Both the position numbers and the translations under genes were made by a program. A stretch of DNA of 34,354 nt, taken from NCBI GenBank assembly GCA_903828255.1, contig CAIKLQ010001007.1, positions 1-34,354 of the forward strand. Direction: 5' to 3'. The notes under the pieces were generated by a model. That model was not told the origin of the DNA, did no database searches, and saw only the letters and a list, made by a program, of their open reading frames with translations. The stretch is from an uncultured Verrucomicrobiota bacterium. GTDB taxonomy: Bacteria > Verrucomicrobiota > Verrucomicrobiia > Limisphaerales > JADLHS01. Positions 15,107 to 23,381 of the stretch are shown here, piece after piece (position 1 is the stretch's first letter; each line of letters begins with the position of its first letter).

Positions 15107-16342
15107 TCAGGGCGGCAGAAGTTGGACGCGAAAATAAGCCGCATCCACGCAACACTCCGGGAGGGTGATGGTCAAGTCTATCGTTGGCGAACCGACTGGC
15201 TGAAAGTCCGCTGGGTTTAGGGTGAGCGAGCGTTCGAGTTGGTAGTAGTGAAGCGCCGTCGTGGTCCCCATCACCACGTCGTAGAGTTGCGAAGCCGGGC
15301 CGTCCCAAGTGACCGTTACATTTGGACCGTTGAGGCAGACGGAGCGGACCTTCGGCTTAGGATGATAGCCGATGACCCCGCGGACGGATAGCGTTCCAGT
15401 CCATGGAGTGGCTGACCAGTCGTACGGTTGGGGGCTGTCCCCCCAACTCGTCCGGCAATACACGTTTGTGAAGGCCCCGGGGTAGGCCAAGTAACCATAA
15501 ACCAACATGCCGTGGATTTGTGGATTCGCTTTCGGCATGAGGCCGATCGAGCGAGAGAACTCAGTGTAGGGCTGGAGAAAAACCAACACCGGATATCCAG
15601 CATCAATTTCGGCTTTCAAGTTCGCGAACGTGAAGCCTTGCCCCGGCGGACAATTGGGGTTGAAGTCCACCAGTTGCGAGAAGACCTCGGCATCGCCACC
15701 GCGATACCGGGTCCAGGCGCGCAAACCCGACGGGATGTCCCGGACGGCATTGGTGCCCTGTGGCGGGGGGATGAAGTTGACCCGCTGGTTGCCGTTCGTG
15801 TCCCAGAAGACAAACGAGTAGCCGTCAATGTTGCCGTCACATTCGTTGTTCATGTTCGTCCACTTGTTTTGGCTCAAGCCGATGAAGTCGCCAATGCAGT
15901 CAGGTAAGTGCTCCGTGCGGTTGCCGAGGTAAGGATCGGAGTTGGCGCTCTCATAATCCACATAGTAATCATCCACATGGCCGGGCTTGTCGGTGGGCCG
16001 CCCGTCGAAACCTGCCTGGCTCGCCCACAGCGAACGAATGCCGGAGTAGATCGAAGTGCTATCGAGCGGGGCCAGGCCATCCCCGGTCGAGCCGGTGTAA
16101 AAATCCGGGAAACCGTGCCGATCCCAGTAGCCCATCAGATTGCCCGAGGCGGTGCCAAAACAGCCGACCTGCCAGTCGTAATTCGGCACTCCGGTCAACT
16201 GCACGTCGCGATCCGCCCGGGAACTCGACGGCGCTAACAGACCTGCGGCGAGGGCGACGGCGATCAACCAGGCCCTGGGCAGATTGAGGGCTGGGAGCCA
16301 ATTCGTGCTTGGCGCAAGGTTGGTTTTGGTGGGATTGTTCAC
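15107..16342 (-). CDS. Secreted C39-like papain-fold protein
   Basis: The 411-aa product has a signal peptide (hydrophobic core about 24-37, cleavage near SSSRA-D, residue 44). The mature part begins with VPNYDWQVGCFGTASGNLMGYW, in which Gln58 and Cys61 match the oxyanion Gln and nucleophilic Cys of C39/papain-like peptidases. QIHGMLVYGY gives the catalytic His277, and TSWGD (298-302) the region of the third residue. LKAEIDAGYPVLVFLQPY before the His is also typical of the C39-like fold. The last about 90 residues look like a fibronectin-type strand module (VTVTWDGPASQLYDVV). GTG 16342 is the only good start. It probably cuts proteins or peptides outside the cell. It is divergent from the sulfatase gene. 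Confidence 0.75.
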   Translation of the reverse strand: MNNPTKTNLAPSTNWLPALNLPRAWLIAVALAAGLLAPSSSRADRDVQLTGVPNYDWQVGCFGTASGNLMGYWDRHGFPDFYTGSTGDGLAPLDSTSIYSGIRSLWASQAGFDGRPTDKPGHVDDYYVDYESANSDPYLGNRTEHLPDCIGDFIGLSQNKWTNMNNECDGNIDGYSFVFWDTNGNQRVNFIPPPQGTNAVRDIPSGLRAWTRYRGGDAEVFSQLVDFNPNCPPGQGFTFANLKAEIDAGYPVLVFLQPYTEFSRSIGLMPKANPQIHGMLVYGYLAYPGAFTNVYCRTSWGDSPQPYDWSATPWTGTLSVRGVIGYHPKPKVRSVCLNGPNVTVTWDGPASQLYDVVMGTTTALHYYQLERSLTLNPADFQPVGSPTIDLTITLPECCVDAAYFRVQLLPP

Positions 16343-16456
16343 GGGAAGGTGTGGTCTTGGTGCGGGGCTATGAATTCGTTCAAGTTAGGGTCGTGCGACG
16401 AAGTCAACAAGCCACCTTGGGACGCAAATGTCAAGACGGGCCCGGTCCGTGCAGCA

Positions 16457-16504
16457 ATTCTCATTTTGGCGGAGCGCGGCTGGGTCGAAGACTAGCCGCA
16501 GCGC
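16457..16504. repeat. Dispersed repeat shared with 31086-31112
   Basis: The 27 bases at 16457-16483, beginning ATTCTCATTTTGGCGGAGCG, are an exact inverted copy of 31086-31112. The 3' half forms an imperfect hairpin: GCGCGGCT (16474-16481) with AGCCGCAGCGC (16494-16504), with one bulge. It fills part of the 306-bp divergent region between the C39-like and sulfatase genes, which otherwise shows nothing clear. Confidence 0.7.
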
Positions 16505-16648
16505 GGGGATATAAGAAACCCGCTGGTATAAACCCGCGCAATGCTCAAGCGGCCACCGCCATTACTCCCCACCCCTACTCCCGGACCGTCCAACTTCGGA
16601 AAGGCTTGACTCGACGCAGTACGGTAGAGGAGAATCAAACTGCCAAAT

Positions 16649-18835
16649 ATGAAACCAACTGCATTCCTCCAACGAAGGTTCCCAATCGTAACCACTTTGG
16701 TCGCCGCACTTTTGCTGCAGCCGATCCCCCGCAGCCATGCCGACAGTTCTGGCGACAGGCATGAAGTCCGGCATCCCAACATTCTTTTCATCATCATGGA
16801 TGACGTGGGGATTGACCAGTTGCACACCTTCAATCCGCTGGCGCCCCATGCCGTGCCCACGCCGGTTCTCGACACCTTGGTTCAGCATGGGGTCGCCTTT
16901 AACAATTTCTGGTCGCTGCCGGAATGTTCGCCCAGCCGCAGTTGCTTCTTCACGGGCCGCTTCCCTCTGCGCACCGGCGTCAAAGCCTCCATCCTCAGCT
17001 ACGTTTTGCCATCCGCCCAGACCTCGCCGTACGAAGTGACGACGCCGCGCGTCCTTGCGCGAGCCGGCTACCGCAGCGCCATGCTGGGCAAGTATCATCT
17101 CGGTGGTCCAGATAACAACCCGGCTGGCTATGGCGCGCCCTCCGCGCTGGGGTGGGACTATTTCAACGGAAACCTTCAAGGCGGCCCGCCGTCCATTGAC
17201 CCGACGCTCGGGGGCCAAACGACGAATACGGCGCTTTACCCCAGCGGCTTTCCCTTGGGGCAGGCGCGCGGAGCGGGCTGGTTTCAAGGACCGCAAAACG
17301 CCATTCACTGCGATGATAATCATGGCGCGGGTTACACGGGACAGGAGTGCGTGCAATTGGGCGGCATTCCGGCGCTAACCACCAGTGGCGGCTTCGCCCC
17401 GACTTGCTTGGAAGCCACGATCCAACCTGCTTTCAACCAGTACAACGGTTATTATGCCTGGCCTAGAGTGGTCAATGACGGCACCCAAGTAACTCCCTCC
17501 ACCATCGCCCGCAAATACATGACGACCGCCCAAACGGATGACGCCCTCCAGTGGATTCAGGCCCAATCTCCAAAAGGGCACCGGCGACGTTCGGAGCATG
17601 AATCCGATGACCGATCAGACAACCCTTGGATGTGTACGGTCAGCTATAATTCCATCCACACACCGTATCAGCAGCCGCCGACCAACTTGTACCCGCCGGG
17701 CTTTGTCTGGCCCGCAGCCATCCCCGAGGGCAACACCACTGCCGCACAGATTAAAATCGTCAGCGACCTGATGCTCTATGCGATGGATCAAGAAATCGGC
17801 CGCCTGCTCGTCGGCGCGGGGCTCGCGCGGCGCTTGCCCAACGGCCAACTGGATTACCGGCCGGAAGCCACGGACACCATGATCGTCGTGGTGGGCGACA
17901 ACGGCACCTATCTCTCCAGCGTGAATTTCCCTTACAACCCCCTCCGTTCGAAAGCGTCCCCCTACCAGACCGGCGTCACCACGCCGTTGATCATTTCCGG
18001 CCCCCTGGTGCGCCAACCGGGCCGCACCGTGACCAACATGGTCAACGCGGTTGATTTGTTCGCTCTGTTTGGCGAGATCGCCGGGATCAATGTCCGGGCC
18101 GCAGTCCCCAAATCTCACATTCTGGATTGCGTGCCCTTGCTCCCCTACCTGACGAACCCCGGACAAGATTCGCTCCGGAAATACAATTACACGGAACTCG
18201 GAAGCGGGAAGCCGCCGTCGGTCCAGACCTGGCCTTCCGTATTCAGCGTTGGGGGGGCGAAGATCGGCAACGATCTCTTGTTCGACACCGAGGAACTTTG
18301 CCTTGGACATGGGGGCGAGTGGTTTGGTCCGACTGCCAGCAATCCCACCGGAACGTATGCCACTTGCTGTGAAGTGCGCTCCAACGTCTATCCCGGTATG
18401 ATCGTTCAGCCGAATGCGGTTTGGGCCGTGCGTAACGACCGCTACAAGCTGGTCAAGTCGGAACGCGCTTCTTGCGATGCCGACCTGAACCCATACGAGT
18501 TTTACGACCTGCGGCCCACTTTGTTGAACCCGCTCGGTTTGGACAATTCCGTGGGCGACCTTTTGAGCCACCCGTTCCTCACTCCGGAGCAACAGGCCAG
18601 CTTCGCCGAGTTGAGCGCGGTCCTCGACGGAATATCGCGTTCGGAGCCGGTTTGTCCTGGCGATGGAAATCTGGACAAGGTGGTCAACGGAGAAGACGTC
18701 AAAGGAGTCCAAGACAACTGGGGGCATCCGAGCGTCTTCGACTTTAACTTGGACGGAACGACCGATGAAAAAGATTTGGAGACGGTGCTCGATAATCTCG
18801 GGCACAAGTGTCGTCCCGGTTGGTCACCTCACTAA
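16649..18835 (+). CDS. Secreted sulfatase with dockerin-like EF-hand tail
   Basis: The 728-aa product has a signal peptide (about 1-31, end RSHA-D). The alkaline-phosphatase-fold sulfatase domain begins with PNILFIIMDDVG, where Asp51 and Asp52 bind calcium. ECSPSRSCFFTGR carries the C-x-P-x-R signature, with Cys93 as the residue converted to formylglycine. GYRSAMLGKYHLG and VVGDNG are further conserved blocks. It should hydrolyse sulfate esters, probably of a sulfated polysaccharide. The C-terminal about 60 residues (DGNLDKVVNGEDVKGVQ and DFNLDGTTDEKDLETVL) are two EF-hand-like calcium loops arranged as in dockerin type I modules, which are common at the ends of secreted PVC enzymes. No formylglycine-generating enzyme is nearby, so it must act from elsewhere in the genome. 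Confidence 0.9.
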   Translation: MKPTAFLQRRFPIVTTLVAALLLQPIPRSHADSSGDRHEVRHPNILFIIMDDVGIDQLHTFNPLAPHAVPTPVLDTLVQHGVAFNNFWSLPECSPSRSCFFTGRFPLRTGVKASILSYVLPSAQTSPYEVTTPRVLARAGYRSAMLGKYHLGGPDNNPAGYGAPSALGWDYFNGNLQGGPPSIDPTLGGQTTNTALYPSGFPLGQARGAGWFQGPQNAIHCDDNHGAGYTGQECVQLGGIPALTTSGGFAPTCLEATIQPAFNQYNGYYAWPRVVNDGTQVTPSTIARKYMTTAQTDDALQWIQAQSPKGHRRRSEHESDDRSDNPWMCTVSYNSIHTPYQQPPTNLYPPGFVWPAAIPEGNTTAAQIKIVSDLMLYAMDQEIGRLLVGAGLARRLPNGQLDYRPEATDTMIVVVGDNGTYLSSVNFPYNPLRSKASPYQTGVTTPLIISGPLVRQPGRTVTNMVNAVDLFALFGEIAGINVRAAVPKSHILDCVPLLPYLTNPGQDSLRKYNYTELGSGKPPSVQTWPSVFSVGGAKIGNDLLFDTEELCLGHGGEWFGPTASNPTGTYATCCEVRSNVYPGMIVQPNAVWAVRNDRYKLVKSERASCDADLNPYEFYDLRPTLLNPLGLDNSVGDLLSHPFLTPEQQASFAELSAVLDGISRSEPVCPGDGNLDKVVNGEDVKGVQDNWGHPSVFDFNLDGTTDEKDLETVLDNLGHKCRPGWSPH

Positions 18836-19002
18836 AATCGGAGGGCAGGCAAGGGCAGCGGCATTTGTCCGCAGCGTGGTGCTGCTTCGCCCCGACCGAA
18901 CCTCCTCAACTACCCCCTTCCCGAGAAACGCCTTGCTTCGCATCCGCGCCGCTCTAAGGTTTGCCCGAAATTCGTCACCCGAATCACTTAAACGCAATGA
19001 TT

Positions 19003-21642
19003 ATGTCCAAACGTCCCGCTCAGTTTGCCAGTTTACTGGCGCTGCTTGCCATCGTTCCCGCGCTCGCCGCCGCGGAAGCCAAGCCCACTTCCGCCACGCC
19101 CGCGGCGCAACTCACGGTGCTGCCGGGCTTCAAGGTGCAGTTGCTCCATTCCGCGACTGCGGATGAAGGCTCATGGATTTGCATGACCACCGATGCCAAG
19201 GGCCGCCTGATCGTCTCGCCGCAAAACGACAAGCAACCGCTCCTCCGCATCACGCTCACCAAGCAAGGCGAAGTCGCCAGGATCGAGCCTATCCCTGCGC
19301 CGGTGCATCAGGCGATGGGCCTTTGCTACGCGCACGACAGCCTCTACATGAACGGCCACGGCCCGAACGGCACGGGGCTTTACCGTCTCGTGGACAAGAA
19401 TCATAACGACCGTTTCGATGCCGATGAAGTGACCTTCCTGAAGAAATTCGCCGGCGAAGGCGAGCACGGCTACCACGGCGTCGTCGCCGGGCCGGACGGG
19501 ATGATCTACGTGATGAATGGCAACCACACGAAGGTTCCGCCGGACATTAAGACGAATTCGCCCCATCGCAATTTTCAGGAGGACCAATTGTTGCCGCGCC
19601 AGTGGGACGCGAACGGCCACGCGGTCGGCATTCTCGCGCCCGGCGGCCACATCTTGCGCACCGACCCGGAGGGCCGTGAGTGGGAACTCATTCTCGCCGG
19701 CTTCCGCAACAGTTACGATTTTGATTTCAACGCGCAGGGCGAAATCTTCACCTTCGATAGCGACATGGAATGGGATTGGGGCACGCCGTGGTATCGGCCG
19801 ACGCGGATTATTCACTGTGTCGTTGGCGGCGAATACGGCTGGCGTTCCGGCTCCGGGAAATGGCCGGAGTACTACGCGGACAGCCTGCCGCCTGCGGATA
19901 ATATCGGCCTCGGCTCGCCCACCGGCATGAAGTTCGGCACGAAAAGCAATTTCCCGGAGAAGTATCGCAAAGCCCTTTACGCGCTCGACTGGGCATACGG
20001 TCGCATCTTCGCAACGCATCTCGAACCGAACGGCGCGAGCTACACCGGTCACTCCGAGGTCCTAGTCAAAGGCAAGGCACTGAACGTGACGGACATTGAA
20101 TTTGGTCGTGATGGCGCGATGTATTTTACCACCGGCGGCCGCGGCACGCAGACCGGCCTCTATCGCGTCACCTATGTCGGCGGCGAACCTGCCGCAGCCA
20201 AATCCAAAACCCAGAATCCAAATTCCAAGACCGAGAAGGCCGCTGCCAAGGCCCGTGCGCTGCGTCATCAGCTCGAAGCTTTTCACGGAAAGAAAAACCC
20301 CGCTGCCATTGACATCGCCTGGCCGCACTTGAACAGCCCCGATCGCTTCATCCGCAATGCCGCGCGCATCGCGATCGAAAGCCAGGACGTCGCCCTTTGG
20401 CAGAGCCGCGCCGTGAATGAGAAGAACCCCGAAGCCGCCCTCGCCGCGCTGCTGGCGCTCGCTCGTTGCGGCGGACAGGACACCCAAAAGGATTTGCTCA
20501 TGGCGCTCGGCAAGTTTCCCCTCGCCTCGCTCCCGGAGGAACAGCAACTCGCCAAGCTCCGCGTCATCGCGGTGAGTTTCGCGCGTCAGGGCCGGCCCGA
20601 ACCGGCGCTCGTCCAACTCGCGATTCAGAAACTCGACGCGCGTTATCCCTCGACCAGCGATCGCCTTAATCGCGAACTGGCGATACTGCTCGTTTATCTC
20701 GAAGCCCCCGGCGTCGCCGCCAAGACGCTCGACTTGCTCGACAAGGCCAAGACCCAGGAGGAGCAGATCCATTACATCTTTCAACTCCGCAATCTGAAGA
20801 CCGGCTGGACGCTGGAACAACGCCAGAAGTACTTCGACTGGTTCACCAAAATCCGCCAGAGCGGCAAAGATGATACCGCTACCCCCAGCACTGTTGCCTC
20901 CAGCCAGGCTCACGTCAGCCGCGCCCATCCGCCAGAACTGGTGCAGTGGTTCAAGGATGTGGACCGCGACTACTCGGATGGAGCGAGCTTCACGAAATTC
21001 ATCATCAACATCCGTAAGGACGCGATCGCCAAGCTCACCAGTGCCGAGCGCAGCGCCCTCCGCCCGTTGATCGAGGAGAACATTGACGCTCCAGCGTGGA
21101 AGCCGTCGCGCGAGCGGAAGTTTGTCAAGGACTGGACCGTCGCCGATCTCGCCGCCTCCCTTGATCAAGCTGCCAGCGGTCGCTCCTTCGAGAGTGGCAA
21201 GGCGGCCTTTAACGACGGCCAGTGCATTGCGTGTCATCGCATGGGGAATGAGGGTGGCTCGGTCGGCCCGGAGTTGACCGCCGTCGCCAGCAAATACACC
21301 CGGCAAGTCATTCTGGAATCGCTGATCGAGCCCTCGAAAGTCGTCTCCGACCAATACCAAAACACCGTCATCGTGAAGAAGGATGGCGACGACGTCACCG
21401 GGCGAGTCACGGGTGAAAACATTGAGCGCCTCATCGTCTTGCCGAACATGCTCGCACCAGAAACCACCGTCGAAGTCCGCGTCGCGGACATAATGAAACG
21501 CGAAGGCTCGAAAGTTTCTCCAATGCCCACGGGCGTGCTGAACAACTTCACCCAGGAAGAGATCCTGGACCTGATTGCCTATCTCGAAGCGATGGGCAAA
21601 TCCGGCGCGGCGAACTTCAAGAGTGGCGCGGCGCAAAAATAG
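19003..21642 (+). CDS. PVC-type propeller/HEAT protein with C-terminal heme-binding domain
   Basis: The 879-aa product has a signal peptide (about 1-25, LLALLAIVPALAAAEA). Residues about 30-400 form a sugar-dehydrogenase-like beta propeller of the PVC membrane-bound dehydrogenase type: YHGVVAGPDGMIYVMNGNH, VGILAPGGHILRTDPEG, FRNSYDFDFNAQGEIFTFDSDMEWD and GRDGAMYFTTGG. A helical HEAT-like part follows (AAKARALRHQLE to about 690). The end is the PVC heme-binding domain with CIACH (741-745), GGSVGPELTAVASKYTRQVILESLIEPS and NFTQEEILDLIAYLEAM. It is probably a periplasmic electron-transfer oxidoreductase for sugars or alcohols. ATG 18997 is an alternative start. It follows the sulfatase by 167 bp and may take part in the use of released sugars. 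Confidence 0.88.
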   Translation: MSKRPAQFASLLALLAIVPALAAAEAKPTSATPAAQLTVLPGFKVQLLHSATADEGSWICMTTDAKGRLIVSPQNDKQPLLRITLTKQGEVARIEPIPAPVHQAMGLCYAHDSLYMNGHGPNGTGLYRLVDKNHNDRFDADEVTFLKKFAGEGEHGYHGVVAGPDGMIYVMNGNHTKVPPDIKTNSPHRNFQEDQLLPRQWDANGHAVGILAPGGHILRTDPEGREWELILAGFRNSYDFDFNAQGEIFTFDSDMEWDWGTPWYRPTRIIHCVVGGEYGWRSGSGKWPEYYADSLPPADNIGLGSPTGMKFGTKSNFPEKYRKALYALDWAYGRIFATHLEPNGASYTGHSEVLVKGKALNVTDIEFGRDGAMYFTTGGRGTQTGLYRVTYVGGEPAAAKSKTQNPNSKTEKAAAKARALRHQLEAFHGKKNPAAIDIAWPHLNSPDRFIRNAARIAIESQDVALWQSRAVNEKNPEAALAALLALARCGGQDTQKDLLMALGKFPLASLPEEQQLAKLRVIAVSFARQGRPEPALVQLAIQKLDARYPSTSDRLNRELAILLVYLEAPGVAAKTLDLLDKAKTQEEQIHYIFQLRNLKTGWTLEQRQKYFDWFTKIRQSGKDDTATPSTVASSQAHVSRAHPPELVQWFKDVDRDYSDGASFTKFIINIRKDAIAKLTSAERSALRPLIEENIDAPAWKPSRERKFVKDWTVADLAASLDQAASGRSFESGKAAFNDGQCIACHRMGNEGGSVGPELTAVASKYTRQVILESLIEPSKVVSDQYQNTVIVKKDGDDVTGRVTGENIERLIVLPNMLAPETTVEVRVADIMKREGSKVSPMPTGVLNNFTQEEILDLIAYLEAMGKSGAANFKSGAAQK

Positions 21643-22141
21643 CGCCGTGCGGCGAAGCCGCGAACGCAGCAATCGGGGCGGATGCCGGAGATTGCGCCCC
21701 GGCACCCTCCCACCCCACCGATCCTGCGCCGCCCGAAACACCGGACTCGGATACAACGCCTCTCGATGGCGCTAGTGGGGCAAGTCCGACGGGCGTGGTG
21801 GCGTCATCAAGAACACCTTCCTCTCCAACACCGACAACCTCAAGGCGCTGCTATGAAGATACCCGACGCCCAAACCGAGAGCACCTACGGCACGGCAATA
21901 GACGCCACGCACGTCAGAAGCGCCAACGGCGCGGCTTCATACCATCCCAAGGCAACGCCCTGAGAACTGCGCCCAGGACGGTGCCACTCCAACCCTAAGC
22001 TGCTTTTGCCCCCCCCCGCGGCTTCACTACCTGCCGAGATCGCACTCGACATCCCGAACCTCTTTCCACAATCTGCGCGGCTCTTGGCCCGATGAGACGG
22101 TAATGGTCTCTCCCAGGAAAGACATTCTTGAATCACGAAAC
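21643..22141. other. Gene-free stretch
   Basis: No gene is supported in these about 500 bases. A short stretch near 21800-21850 reads VIKNTFLSNTDNLKALL and stop, which looks like a decayed C-terminus of an unknown protein. Near 21773 lies the TAGTGGGGCA motif also seen near 9545 and, inverted, at 6738. The DUF4337 gene could start at ATG 22103 instead of 22142. Confidence 0.35.
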
Positions 22142-22756
22142 ATGCAAACACACGACCTAGATGAATTGAAGCAACTGGTGGCGGAATTGAAAGCGGATCG
22201 CACCGCCCAGAAGGAAAAGGAAAAGCGCGAAGGCTGGACCAAATACGTCTCACTCTCGCTGGTGTGCATCGCGGTGCTCGCCGGCTTAGCCACGCTCAAG
22301 GGTGGTGGCTTCACCACCCGCACGCTCAAGGAAATGAACGAGGCGACCTTTAGTCAGGCGGGGGCGTCCGATCAGTGGTCGTTTTACCAGGCCAAATCCA
22401 TCAAACAGAACCTTTACGAGATTCAACTGGACCAAGCCAATGCCGCCGCCACCCCCAACGCCGGCCAAGTGGAGAAGTTGAAGGCAAAGGTGGAAAAGTA
22501 CGAGCGCGAGAAGGCCGAGATCATGGCCGGCGCGAAGCAGTTTGAAGTGTCCCGCGACGTCGCGCGGAAGACGGCCGCGAACGCTGCGGAACATTCCAAG
22601 AAGATGGGCATGGCCATCACGATCTTTCAAGTGGCCATTGCGCTGGGCGGTGTGTGCTTGATCGTGAAAAAGAAACCGCTGTGGATTGTCTCAGGCGTTC
22701 TCGGCACGCTGGCCACGGCGGAAATGGTCCAGGTGCTGTATTTCATGCCGTTGTGA
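22142..22756 (+). CDS. DUF4337 family membrane protein
   Basis: The 204-aa product has a charged N-terminal coiled region (LDELKQLVAELKADRTAQKEK), then EGWTKYVSLSLVCIAVLAGLATLKGG, a first membrane helix. The conserved block ASDQWSFYQAKSIKQNLYEIQ follows, typical of DUF4337 proteins. A long coiled-coil segment (VEKLKAKVEKYEREKAEIMAGAKQFEVSRDVARKTAA) precedes two C-terminal membrane helices (ITIFQVAIALGGVCLIV and LWIVSGVLGTLATAEMVQVLYF). The function of the family is unknown. Its usual length is about 200 residues, so this copy seems complete. An in-frame ATG at 22103 would add 13 residues with no clear benefit. Confidence 0.85.
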   Translation: MQTHDLDELKQLVAELKADRTAQKEKEKREGWTKYVSLSLVCIAVLAGLATLKGGGFTTRTLKEMNEATFSQAGASDQWSFYQAKSIKQNLYEIQLDQANAAATPNAGQVEKLKAKVEKYEREKAEIMAGAKQFEVSRDVARKTAANAAEHSKKMGMAITIFQVAIALGGVCLIVKKKPLWIVSGVLGTLATAEMVQVLYFMPL

Positions 22757-23381
22757 GCGGCGGCGGCGCGCTGACTTGGGCGAAAGCTTGTAGAACCGCA
22801 CGCCAGCGCGGGGTGCGCCCGGGTTCAACTTCGGAAGTAGAGCTAAAGGCTCGGAACGACCCCTACTCGTTCTGACCCCACTCCTGCCGCGCAGGGTGAG
22901 AATTCGCCGAACCAGACGCTCGCGCTATGACCCCTTGAACCCAAGCGCTGCGCAGGACGGAGGTTCGGGGGGTAGAGTGATTCAACGCCGAGGTCTTGGA
23001 AGCGCCGCTGGATGCTGACAGAACCACGGAACGCGCTGCAACCCCGCTGGGGTTGCGGAGCGTGGGCCGGGTGGCCCCAGGGTAGCTCGCTCCTCGCAAC
23101 CTTAGCTGGAGGACACAGTCCAGTTGAGATTGCAAACCCGGGTCAGGAGCAGGAGCAGAACTCCCTACCCGCAGTGGGGCTGTTCGACTCATCGGGAAAT
23201 GGGTTGGACTAGGGAGGCCGGTTCACGGTACCCGACCTCCAACGTCGGACGCGGTCTGGTAGGTCCGGGGACCTCCCCGGGCGGCTCCGCCAGATTCCCG
23301 GGGTCAGGAGCTCTGAGACCGGCGCTCCACTCGGTCTGCGGTTTCGTGCGGAGTCTGAATTATCCCGGCTAGGGAGTCGGC
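22757..23381. other. Gene-free, repeat-rich stretch
   Basis: No coding region is credible in these 625 bases. The 16-mer TGAGAATTCGCCGAAC at 22897-22912 is repeated in the same direction at 33359-33374 inside the helicase gene. The part from about 23020 to 23160, with CCCCAGGGTAGCTCGCTCC, has the look of the dispersed repeats of planctomycete and verrucomicrobial genomes that mimic genes. The rest is unassigned. Confidence 0.4.

Noticed and set aside
17615-18805. A 396-codon minus-strand open frame opposite the sulfatase
   Set aside because: Shadow frame without motifs; the sulfatase frame has the C-x-P-x-R signature and dockerin-like tail.
20062-21756. A 564-codon minus-strand open frame opposite the PVC heme protein
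   Set aside because: Shadow frame; the plus strand carries the propeller and CIACH heme motif.
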